DNA of 59,853 nt from Deltaproteobacteria bacterium (GTDB lineage Bacteria > Desulfobacterota > Desulfomonilia > Desulfomonilales > Desulfomonilaceae). The notes below the pieces were generated by a model. That model ran no database searches. It saw only the letters and a program-made list of their open reading frames with translations, and was not told the origin of the DNA. The stretch's first letter is position 1. Each line of letters opens with the position of its first letter. This document shows, one piece after another, positions 24,052-31,697 of the stretch. The stretch is from positions 1-59,853 of the forward strand of contig JAPLJJ010000088.1 in assembly GCA_026388665.1 (NCBI GenBank), in the 5' to 3' direction. The translations under genes were made by a program, and so were the position numbers.

Positions 24052-25632
24052 CTATATAGTAATACGGCGAACTGAAACTACGTGGCTGACCGCTCCCAGG
24101 TCATTCAGGACTTCGTCACCCGCCTTCGTGTCGGTTGTCAGAAAAAGTAGCGCCTCGCCTCCAGGCTGATAACGGGCAAACTGAAAATGCGAAATATTGA
24201 TCCCACGGTTGCCTAACGTGAGTCCTACCTGACCGATTATGCCCGGCATGTCCCAACCGTGGATGAGAAGCAGTTCCCCGGATAAATCAAATTCACCTCG
24301 GAAATGCCCGTATCTCACCATGCGGGGTTCGGACTTACCGAACAATGTGCCTTCCACAACGTGTTCTCTGTTTTGGGTAATTACTTTGAAACGCAAAAGA
24401 GAGATAAAGTTCTCAGCGCGACTTACTTTGGTTTCAGAGACTACTATGCCTCTCTCTTCAGCAACCATCGGCGCATTTACCAGATTGACGTCGTCAACCA
24501 TTATCGGTGTCAACAATCCTTTCAAAAAGGACGTTGTGATCGGCTTGAGTTCCATTTCCAGGACATCGCCAGAGTATTGCGCCTCGACGGTTTTAATGCC
24601 GGTCTGAATCATAGCGCCCAAGAAGAGACCCAGTCGCTGGGCCAAGTCCAGGTACGGCTTGAGATTTTCAAGGGCCTCACCGGAAACAGCCGGCGCATTA
24701 ACCGCATTCTGAATTGTCCCATCCAGAAGGTAATCCCTGATCTGGTTCGCAACCGCGATTGCGACATTATCCTGAGCTTCTGCGGTAGAAGCCCCTAAGT
24801 GCGGTGTGCATATTACTCGATCCAGTTGAATCAGGCGGGTCAAACCGGGAGGTTCCTGCAAATACACGTCAAGAGCCGCGCCCCCAACTTTACCGGACTC
24901 GATCGCGTCCGCCAGATCATCTTCATTCACGACCGGGCCTCTTGAGCAGTTTATGATCCTGACCCCCGACTTCATTTTGGCTATGTTTTTCGAGCTTATC
25001 AGGTTTCTTGTTTCATCCGTCAAAGGCACGTGCAGTGTAATTATGTCGGATTCGTTAAAAACGTCTTCTATTGTTCCGAGTCTTACGCCCATCTGTTTAG
25101 CTTGATCAACTGAAAGGAACGGGTCATAAGCGATAACCTTCATACCCAGTCCCATCGCCCTGTCTGCCACGATAGCCCCGATCTTACCCAATCCCACAAC
25201 ACCAAGGATCTTGTTGAAGACCTCGGATCCGGAGAATTTTTTCTTCTCCCATTTTCCCTGCTTCATTGACGCGTTTGCCTGAGGAATATTTCTTGCCAGG
25301 GACATCATCATGGAAATGGCGTGTTCGGCTGTAGTTACTGAATTTCCGCCAGGGGTGTTCATCACCACAATGCCTCTTTTGGAAGCCGCTCTGATATCTA
25401 CGTTATCAAGCCCAGTCCCCGCGCGACCTACGACTTTCAGGTTATCGGCCGCGGCAATCACTTCCGCGGTTACTTTGGTGGCTCCTCGAACTACCAGGCC
25501 GTGATACTGCGGGATCGTTGCGATGAGTTCTTCCGGGCTCAAGCCGACTCTAACGTCAACTTCGACGCCGGGTGCGTCCCTAAAAATTTGAACACCCAAA
25601 TCAGATAGATTGTCCGATACAAGGACTTTCAC
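24052..25632 (-). CDS. serA: D-3-phosphoglycerate dehydrogenase
   Basis: A 526-residue long-form SerA, the first enzyme of serine biosynthesis. GRAGTGLDNVD and the NAD site GVVGLGKIGAIVADRAMGLG are followed by the catalytic Arg (NCSRGPVVNE), Glu and His (TPHLGASTAEAQ). An intervening ASB domain (about 320-450) and a C-terminal ACT domain (LIHGWDMPGIIGQVG onward) give serine feedback control. The start is GTG at 25632 with GGGAGGA upstream. It is transcribed toward the DUF3786 gene, 110 bases away. Confidence 0.96.
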   Translation of the reverse strand: MKVLVSDNLSDLGVQIFRDAPGVEVDVRVGLSPEELIATIPQYHGLVVRGATKVTAEVIAAADNLKVVGRAGTGLDNVDIRAASKRGIVVMNTPGGNSVTTAEHAISMMMSLARNIPQANASMKQGKWEKKKFSGSEVFNKILGVVGLGKIGAIVADRAMGLGMKVIAYDPFLSVDQAKQMGVRLGTIEDVFNESDIITLHVPLTDETRNLISSKNIAKMKSGVRIINCSRGPVVNEDDLADAIESGKVGGAALDVYLQEPPGLTRLIQLDRVICTPHLGASTAEAQDNVAIAVANQIRDYLLDGTIQNAVNAPAVSGEALENLKPYLDLAQRLGLFLGAMIQTGIKTVEAQYSGDVLEMELKPITTSFLKGLLTPIMVDDVNLVNAPMVAEERGIVVSETKVSRAENFISLLRFKVITQNREHVVEGTLFGKSEPRMVRYGHFRGEFDLSGELLLIHGWDMPGIIGQVGLTLGNRGINISHFQFARYQPGGEALLFLTTDTKAGDEVLNDLGAVSHVVSVRRITI

Positions 25633-25904
25633 GAGGATATTCCTCCCTTGATGTAAAATGTATTACAACGGTCAGTGGTTACAGGCGAACATTAGGGTTC
25701 GTTACCCATCTCCAAAAAATACTAATCATCCATGAAAGAGGATGCTTATATTCCTGGCCTCAACCGATTCCTGGTCACGAATCTCGTTTTAATTAAAGGA
25801 TCTATGAGCCGGCCATAACGCTCCGCTTTTTTTTATCAATAACATGGGGATCTGTCAAGAATCGGCTCGTGAACAAAACGAACGAAAATTTTCTCAACAG
25901 CGGG

Positions 25905-26309
25905 TCAAGTGTTTAAGAAGATAGTCACTAGGAATAGAGCGATTATCGCGAGACTCATAGGAAGTAGAGGAGCAGGCAAAATACGATCCATTTGAGTTGT
26001 TTTTTCAAGGTTAGCCCAGTAGGAAATGAGATCCGGATCTGAAACAGCGCCTTCTATCTCTTGAGTCTTCAAAACCGAACCCTGTGGATCGGAGGCGCCA
26101 GAACTACCCTGATCAATTGGGGCATTGGAGCCGACTAACGAATCTTCCAGAATTATCGCTTCATCCAACAGTTCAAGCTTTGAAGAATCTTCAAATTCAA
26201 CCTGCTGAAACACCTGTAATGTTTTGGAACCTTCCGGCGCCTTTACCTTATGATCAAGAACCATCTTGCTTGCAACCACCTTTTTTCGGGAATGATTCCA
26301 TAATGTCAA
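25905..26309 (-). CDS. hypothetical C-terminally anchored protein
   Basis: A 134-residue frame with no recognised domain. The first 110 residues are polar and acid-rich. The last 22 (LLPMSLAIIALFLVTIFLNT) form one membrane span, giving a tail-anchored topology. The start is uncertain: TTG at 26309 has no ribosome site, while ATG at 26264 is preceded by GGTGG ten bases away. It is isolated, 272 bases before serA, with no visible partner. It may be a real small membrane protein or a chance frame. Confidence 0.45.
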   Translation of the reverse strand: MTLWNHSRKKVVASKMVLDHKVKAPEGSKTLQVFQQVEFEDSSKLELLDEAIILEDSLVGSNAPIDQGSSGASDPQGSVLKTQEIEGAVSDPDLISYWANLEKTTQMDRILPAPLLPMSLAIIALFLVTIFLNT

Positions 26310-26576
26310 AAAAAATTAGGACCACGCCATTAGCTTAATAAATTATAATAAATTATTCAGAAAAGTCACGGTTTATATTTATGTTTTATCTCTTATGTCT
26401 CACATAACCATGTTGGTCAAATGACGGATCAATTTTGTTGCGCCGACGCGTCTACCGTAGTACTTGTAAAGGCCAAGAGAGAAACCGCTCAAAATTGAAT
26501 GAATCAAAATAGCACTGTGCAATGTCTATCCTGTTAACTATCTTCTTTTTATTAAGGAATAATAAGAGAGGCATTC

Positions 26577-27131
26577 ATGGAAAAGAAACCAGCGGACGTA
26601 AGGGATTCAATAGCCGAAATGATGGAGAATATCGGGACAATCGGTGTTTTCATGTTAGGAGAGATCAGGGTTTTTCTTAAGAAGAGTTGGGGCGCTTCAA
26701 AGGAAGATTTCTTTTCCGCGGTTGATCAGACCGCAAAGACGCTCAAACGCTCCGGAAAAATGGCTGTTGGTGACATAGAAACAGCCTCGGCTAAGATAAA
26801 AGATGCTTGGGAACTGCTTGATCGCGAAAGGAATCTTGATTGGGATAATTTCATCACTGATCTTAAGCAACGCCTGAAAACTATAGGGGCCTTGAGCAAA
26901 GACACCTTTGGTTTATGCGTCAATCAGGCAAGGGAAGTCCTGGACAAACAATGGACGGTCCTTGGGAGGATTGGTGAGGATAGGGTTAAACAGGTCCAGG
27001 AACACTCGGGACAAATGACCGAAGTAATAAAAACACATTTCGGTGGGTTGATGGAGACTGTGCAAAAGACCGGGAAAAAGCTTGACCGAGCCTTAGACGC
27101 AGCCTGGAATGAAATAAAGAGGAAAGATTGA
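26577..27131 (+). CDS. hypothetical helical protein
   Basis: A 184-residue cytoplasmic protein predicted by eye to be almost entirely amphipathic helix, with recurring 30-40 residue units rich in Lys, Asp and Ala (DFFSAVDQTAKTLKRSGK, NLDWDNFITDLKQRLKTIGA, QAREVLDKQWTVLGRIGEDR). There are no Cys clusters or nucleotide motifs. It resembles phasin- or apolipoprotein-like surface-binding helices only in general character. AGAGG lies before the ATG. It is followed 40 bases later by coaE. Confidence 0.7.
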   Translation: MEKKPADVRDSIAEMMENIGTIGVFMLGEIRVFLKKSWGASKEDFFSAVDQTAKTLKRSGKMAVGDIETASAKIKDAWELLDRERNLDWDNFITDLKQRLKTIGALSKDTFGLCVNQAREVLDKQWTVLGRIGEDRVKQVQEHSGQMTEVIKTHFGGLMETVQKTGKKLDRALDAAWNEIKRKD

Positions 27132-27171
27132 ACGCCCCAAAATTTTTCCACGGGGTTTGGTTTGTATTCAA

Positions 27172-27867
27172 ATGGTTAGAGATCATAAGAAGACCAGTGC
27201 GAAATATGGCAAACGCTCTTTAACAGTCGGGCTTACCGGGGGAATAGCCAGCGGCAAGAGTTATGTGAGCAACATTTTCCGTCAGAACGGCATTCCTGTA
27301 ATATGCGCGGATGAACTCGCTCGTGAGGTTGTAAAACCAGGTTCTAACGGCCTAAGAGACATAAAGGCAGTTTTCGGAGATTCCGTTGTAGATACCGACG
27401 GGACTTTGAATCGGCCTGAATTAGCTAGAGTAGTTTTCTCCGATCCTTCAAAACGAAAAATCCTGGAAGCGATAATACATCCGAGAGTGTCCAGTGAAAA
27501 AGAGCGTCTCGTAAAAGAATATTGGAAACAAGGGAATTCCATAGTTGTTGTTGATGTGCCCCTGTTATTTGAGGCTGGCTGGGAAAATGCCTTTGATCTG
27601 GTGATACTGGTCTACTCTCCCCGAAAACTCCAAAAGAAGCGCTTATTGCACAGGGACAAGATATCGCCTGATCAAGCCTTGTCCAGACTGAACGCCCAGA
27701 TGGACATAGAATCCAAGAAAACGATGGCTGACATAATAATTGACAATAGTGGAGAACTTGAGGAGACAGAAAGACAAGTAACCAGCATAATAGATAAACT
27801 CAGATCCATATTACGTGAAAATTTTACTCGTGAGGAAAGTTCATGGAAAAACGGTCATGGGACCTGA
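27172..27867 (+). CDS. coaE: dephospho-CoA kinase
   Basis: A 231-residue P-loop kinase that phosphorylates dephospho-CoA in the last step of CoA synthesis. GLTGGIASGKS is the Walker A loop, CADELAREVV the substrate block and VDVPLLFEAGWE the acceptor-site block; LLHRDKIS is in the lid. The ATG at 27172 is used; an upstream TTG in frame is unlikely. Its 3' end overlaps the cupin gene by 25 bases, so the two are translationally coupled. Confidence 0.95.
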   Translation: MVRDHKKTSAKYGKRSLTVGLTGGIASGKSYVSNIFRQNGIPVICADELAREVVKPGSNGLRDIKAVFGDSVVDTDGTLNRPELARVVFSDPSKRKILEAIIHPRVSSEKERLVKEYWKQGNSIVVVDVPLLFEAGWENAFDLVILVYSPRKLQKKRLLHRDKISPDQALSRLNAQMDIESKKTMADIIIDNSGELEETERQVTSIIDKLRSILRENFTREESSWKNGHGT

Positions 27868-28595
27868 TCAGCAAAGAGAAATTATCTGAGGCAATAAGCC
27901 GTCAGATGATCTGGGGCAAGAATCTGATGGCTGTTCGTATCGAACTTGCCCCGAATTCCGGGGTCCCGATTCATGAACATGAGTCTGAACAACTTACCAT
28001 GGTGCAGACCGGACAGGTGACGCTCCATTTTCCGGAACACGGAGATTTTATATTGGGGCCTAACGAGATGTTAGTGATCCCGTCAATGGTTCCTCACAGC
28101 GCTTTAGCAGGACCGGAAGGCTGTCAGGTCATCGATCTGTTTTCCCCGATACGGCAGGATTTCATTGATGGTTCAACCAGTTACTTCAAGAAGCCGGAGT
28201 CCGGCACCGAGCAGGTTGAACTGGACAACGCAGCGAAGACGTCACGGAAAGATCCCTACACTGAACTCCACGGTTTTCTGGCGGGTGTAGGTATAAGAGT
28301 TCCTATCGAGAAGCTCAGGGAGTATCCTTTAGATACAATTGCCCGATACACATACGAAAAAGAATGTATCACCATGGGGCAGCTCCGGCAAATTCTGGGT
28401 ATTGACAAGAAGCAGGCCAAAGACATGCTGAGGATCTGGAAGCATGGGGACGATCATAGTGAGTCGAGTTACAAGAGAAACCTCGAACGCGTCGTTATCG
28501 TGCCCAATGTCTATCAGCCTGCGCGTCCAGTCCCAGATCCAGAGTCCGAAACTGCAAAGGAAAAAGATGGACGAAAAGAAGATTCTGAAGATTAA
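27843..28595 (+). CDS. cupin-domain protein with a C-terminal helical extension
   Basis: A 250-residue protein. The N-terminal cupin barrel has both metal motifs: PIHEHESEQ with two His and a Glu, and VPSMVPHSA-type spacing for the last His (IPSMVPHSAL). After about residue 130 there is a second, unassigned half with a possible helix-turn-helix (TMGQLRQILGIDKKQAKDML) and an acidic tail. It overlaps coaE at the front by 25 bases and the methyltransferase gene at the back by 29. It may be a metal-dependent small-molecule enzyme or a ligand-sensing regulator. Confidence 0.8.
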   Translation: MEKRSWDLISKEKLSEAISRQMIWGKNLMAVRIELAPNSGVPIHEHESEQLTMVQTGQVTLHFPEHGDFILGPNEMLVIPSMVPHSALAGPEGCQVIDLFSPIRQDFIDGSTSYFKKPESGTEQVELDNAAKTSRKDPYTELHGFLAGVGIRVPIEKLREYPLDTIARYTYEKECITMGQLRQILGIDKKQAKDMLRIWKHGDDHSESSYKRNLERVVIVPNVYQPARPVPDPESETAKEKDGRKEDSED

Positions 28596-29355
28596 ATACG
28601 CAGTAAAGAGAAATTTCGAACAGAGTCCGGATAAGTATTCGGAATTTGAGACTAAATACGGTTTTTTTTACTCTCTGAACGCTGTTCTGCTTGATAGGCT
28701 CAAAATCCAGTCCAATGCCAGGGTCCTTGATATCGGGTGTGGCACAGGTGCCAGTTCTAGACAGATCTTAGAGACTATCCCTGGAGCTATGGTGTGGGGG
28801 CTCGACAATTCGCCTTCCATGTTGGATGTGGCGAGAAGTAACAATCAGGATCCATCAAGGCTCAAGTTCATCGAAGGAGACGCCGGCGACCTCCTGAGTT
28901 GTTTGCACGAGTCAGTAGATGTTGTTATTTACAGCGCGTCCATATTTCTAGTTCCGGACTACCAGGCAAGTTTGTCCCAGGCTTGGAAACTCTTGGAACC
29001 TGGCGGCGAACTGGGTTTGACTTATATGGTGGGGGTTTATGACAATAGCGCTGAGAACGCATTTATTTGTGCGGACCGGGATGCTCAAACCAATGTCAGT
29101 ATGAAGAAACCGGTTGAATTTGATGGCCTGGCTAATTTCGTGCAGAATCTCTTTGGTTCGATTGATGTTGAAACTATCAACTTCTTATATGATCTTGATC
29201 TGCTCAAGCAGTTCTATTCTATCCCAGCCATGTCTGCGGGGCTATATCCGTCTTTCGGGTATGAAGATCGACTGAAAATGCTGGACAAACTATTTTCTCA
29301 CTTGTCCTGCGACACGTTGTCATTTCGGTGGAACCTCATTACTGCCAAGAAATAA
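28567..29355 (+). CDS. class I SAM-dependent methyltransferase
   Basis: A 262-residue Rossmann-fold methyltransferase. Motif I is VLDIGCGTGASS, the acidic residue after strand 2 is in WGLDNSPSM, and motif IV/post-motif blocks are IEGDAGD and LLEPGGELGLTY. The substrate is unknown. The ATG at 28567 follows AAAGGA and lies inside the 3' end of the cupin gene. A small stem GTCCC/GGGAC (29357-29373) follows the stop without a U tract. Confidence 0.85.
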   Translation: MDEKKILKIKYAVKRNFEQSPDKYSEFETKYGFFYSLNAVLLDRLKIQSNARVLDIGCGTGASSRQILETIPGAMVWGLDNSPSMLDVARSNNQDPSRLKFIEGDAGDLLSCLHESVDVVIYSASIFLVPDYQASLSQAWKLLEPGGELGLTYMVGVYDNSAENAFICADRDAQTNVSMKKPVEFDGLANFVQNLFGSIDVETINFLYDLDLLKQFYSIPAMSAGLYPSFGYEDRLKMLDKLFSHLSCDTLSFRWNLITAKK

Positions 29356-29414
29356 AGTCCCGCGTAGTGGGACCGGCCTCTGTGCCTGTCATTAGTCTTG
29401 GTGGCGACAACTAT

Positions 29415-29434
29415 TTGAAAAAGCGAATCGGTAT
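29415..29434 (+). repeat. short inverted-repeat partner of the copy C end
   Basis: TTGAAAAAGCGAATCGGTAT matches, in inverted orientation and with one A missing, the end of copy C at 29881-29899. The two flank the small secreted-protein gene at 29459-29728. The same 15-base core occurs at 2013-2027. Confidence 0.55.
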
Positions 29435-29458
29435 GGTCGGGTCGAGGTTTTACTCCGA

Positions 29459-29728
29459 TTATGGCTCTCGCTGGTGAGTCTTGGACTGATTCCTGGCTTG
29501 AATTTCTTTTTCAGCCTCCAAGTAAAGTCGCCTAATTTCTTCAATCGTATTCTCTGAAATTTTCGATCTCTCAGAATCACGAGGCGGGGGCTGGAACATT
29601 TGATGGGAGACCCACCGTTGGGGGGCGTCCTTTTCCATATTAGACGCGGATTGGGCCATTGCTTGTGGAATAGTCAAAGCCGAGAAAATAGGTATTATCA
29701 ATAAAATGGGCAATGCCGCTAATCTCAT
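29459..29728 (-). CDS. small secreted hypothetical protein
   Basis: An 89-residue exported protein. Residues 1-25 are a clear signal peptide (ending PQAMAQ). The mature 64 residues are hydrophilic, with a Pro stretch (FQPPPRD) and a charged helix (TIEEIRRLYLEAEKEIQAR). The ATG at 29728 follows GGAGAGGGA, a strong ribosome site. No family is recognised. It is flanked by short inverted copies of the dispersed-repeat end (29415-29434 and 29881-29899), which raises the possibility that it moved as a unit. Confidence 0.65.
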   Translation of the reverse strand: MRLAALPILLIIPIFSALTIPQAMAQSASNMEKDAPQRWVSHQMFQPPPRDSERSKISENTIEEIRRLYLEAEKEIQARNQSKTHQREP

Positions 29729-29880
29729 TCCCTCTCCAATAATTATTGAATGACTGCGACGGCAACGAAGCATGGGAAGCAATACCACACAAATATCCGA
29801 GCCGCAACAGCGTAGTCCTGAAAAAAAAAGAAGTGACCAGAGGCCACTTCTCTGTCGATTCAACCAGTGTTCGGTATCTT

Positions 29881-30035
29881 ATACCGATTCGCTTTTCAAC
29901 GATTAAATGGCCGGCAGGCATGGACCAGGGTTTTCCTTCACTACAAGCGACGCAAAGCCGTCGAATCTTCGTTCAGGAAACCCATGTCCCATGTTACTTT
30001 CATGTGAGCAAAATCGTATTAATGCGAATTGAAGG
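29881..30035 (-). repeat. dispersed repeat, copy C (inverted)
   Basis: Read on the minus strand the core (29935-29977) is nearly identical to copy A. One end carries the 15-mer ATACCGATTCGCTTT (plus strand, 29881-29895). The other end (30021-30035, AATGCGAATTGAAGG) resembles the inverse of the copy A end, giving terminal inverted repeats. It fills most of the 365-base gap before the acyl-CoA ligase stop. Confidence 0.75.
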
Positions 30036-30093
30036 TCTTGCTCCGAATGCTGACTACTGTCCCTCGACAATTAAAATTTACGGCCGGGAAAAG

Positions 30094-31683
30094 TTACCTT
30101 GCATCACTCCAGGAACCGTATTGTTCTCGCAAAACCCTATGCAAGATCTTGCCGGTTCCGGTGCGTGGCATGTCATCGTCCGAAATAAATTCGATCGATT
30201 TTGGGACCTTATATCCCGCAATCTTGGTCTTGGTAAGTCGCTTGATCTCATCCTTCAAGCTGTCGGACGGCTCCACTCCTGACTTTAGAATGACAAATGC
30301 GTGAACTGACTCACCCCACTTTTCATGAGGCACCCCGATCACAGCCACGTCTTTGACCGCGGAATGTGACGCAAGGGCGTTCTCAACTTCAGAGGGAAAC
30401 ACGTTTTCTCCTCCGGTTATGATCATGTTAGCCTTGCGATCCACGAGCACATAAAAACCCTCAGGATCTCTAAAACACATATCACCCGCGGTGAACCATT
30501 CTCCGTTGAAAACCTCTTTGGTCTTTTCGGGAAGATTCCAGTATTCTTTGAACAGCATCGGTGTTCGAGCGTAGAGTTCACCGACCTGTCCATCCGGAAC
30601 TTCGTTTCCTTCTTCATCAAGGACTTTTATTCGATCAATACCAAAAATCTCTCGTCCGATTGTCCCCAATTTTCTAAGTTGGTCTTCGGGGCGGCACAAG
30701 GTTACAAGCCCTGCTTCTGTTGATCCATAGGCCTCCCATAACTCCGCATTTTTGAAGAAATCGAGAATTGCTACCTTGGTTTCCTTCCTTGCGGGTGCAG
30801 ACGAAATAAGAAGCTGTCTCATACTCGAGACATCGAATTTATTCTTAATCTCGTCCGGTAATGAGAGGACCATTATGTAATGAGTCGGAACCAGAGAAGT
30901 GAATGTGACCTGATATTCCTGAACCGTTGTCAGGAAATCCTGGGCGTTAAAACTGGACTCATTGTAGATGCAAACGGGCGCTGAAACTAAAGTGTACGGG
31001 AAAGAATAGTAAATCGAATTTACATGGCACATAGGCATAACCATGAGAGCTTTATCCGTCGCTCTTAGTCCCATGTTGGCAATGTCCAGGTAGTACATTC
31101 CGAGATAGCTTTCATGAGTTCGCACGACGCCTTTGGGTTTCCCGGTAGTGCCCGAAGTGTACATGAAGGTCCACGGATCGGCAGAGTCCACAAGCAGATC
31201 AGGTTCGGTAGCAGGGCTAGCCGTCAGCCATTCTTCATATCCGACATATCCATCCGGAATAGTATCTCCTGGTTCTCCCAGATAGATGAAATTCGCTTTA
31301 GAGACCGTCAATTTTTCCCTTATGGAATTAATTGTCTCAACGAATGGTTTTTCGACTATGAACGCTTTACATCCAGCATCATTAGTTATGTATTCAATTT
31401 CAGGGCCGGCAAGTCGGAACATGATCGGTACGCATATTTGCCCGCCTTTGGCGCATCCGGCGTAAATTTCCATCCATTCGACACGGTTGTATGCGATAAC
31501 AGCGAATCTATCGCCGTGTCCGCAACCCATAGCGGTCAGGGCGTTCGCTAACCGGCAACTTCTTTCATTCCATTGCTTAAATGTGAGATCTTTGTTCTTG
31601 TCCTGGCAACCCAGTTTGTCAGGATACTGCTCTGCTTGCCGGCTCAGGACAGTTCCCATGTGAATCCACTTGCTAACGGTCAT
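30094..31683 (-). CDS. AMP-forming acyl-CoA synthetase/ligase
   Basis: A 529-residue ANL-superfamily enzyme that activates a carboxylic acid to its CoA thioester through an acyl-adenylate. Seen are the P-loop YTSGTTGKPKGVVRTH (A3), YGSTEAG (A5), EWFTAGDMC (A7), VDRKANMIITGGENVFPSEV (A8) and the C-terminal catalytic Lys in RTGTGKILHRVLR (A10). The substrate cannot be read. It is the last gene of the minus-strand unit with three molybdenum-hydroxylase subunits, 14 bases after the large one. An aromatic acid such as 4-hydroxybenzoate is therefore a reasonable guess, though fatty or other acids remain possible. GGAGG precedes the ATG at 31683. Confidence 0.9.
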   Translation of the reverse strand: MTVSKWIHMGTVLSRQAEQYPDKLGCQDKNKDLTFKQWNERSCRLANALTAMGCGHGDRFAVIAYNRVEWMEIYAGCAKGGQICVPIMFRLAGPEIEYITNDAGCKAFIVEKPFVETINSIREKLTVSKANFIYLGEPGDTIPDGYVGYEEWLTASPATEPDLLVDSADPWTFMYTSGTTGKPKGVVRTHESYLGMYYLDIANMGLRATDKALMVMPMCHVNSIYYSFPYTLVSAPVCIYNESSFNAQDFLTTVQEYQVTFTSLVPTHYIMVLSLPDEIKNKFDVSSMRQLLISSAPARKETKVAILDFFKNAELWEAYGSTEAGLVTLCRPEDQLRKLGTIGREIFGIDRIKVLDEEGNEVPDGQVGELYARTPMLFKEYWNLPEKTKEVFNGEWFTAGDMCFRDPEGFYVLVDRKANMIITGGENVFPSEVENALASHSAVKDVAVIGVPHEKWGESVHAFVILKSGVEPSDSLKDEIKRLTKTKIAGYKVPKSIEFISDDDMPRTGTGKILHRVLREQYGSWSDAR

Positions 31684-31697
31684 CAAATCCTCCTGAA

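Noticed and set aside
25795-25840. Plus-strand GAGC/GCTC stem followed by eight T
   Set aside because: The four-base stem is too weak and there is no plus-strand gene upstream to terminate.
26084-26338. 84-codon frame opposite the hypothetical gene at 25905-26309
   Set aside because: No hydrophobic core or motif and no ribosome site; the opposite-strand frame at least has a coherent membrane span.
29746-30282. 178-codon plus-strand frame
   Set aside because: It is made of repeat copy C plus the antisense of the acyl-CoA ligase C-terminus; no ribosome site or family match.
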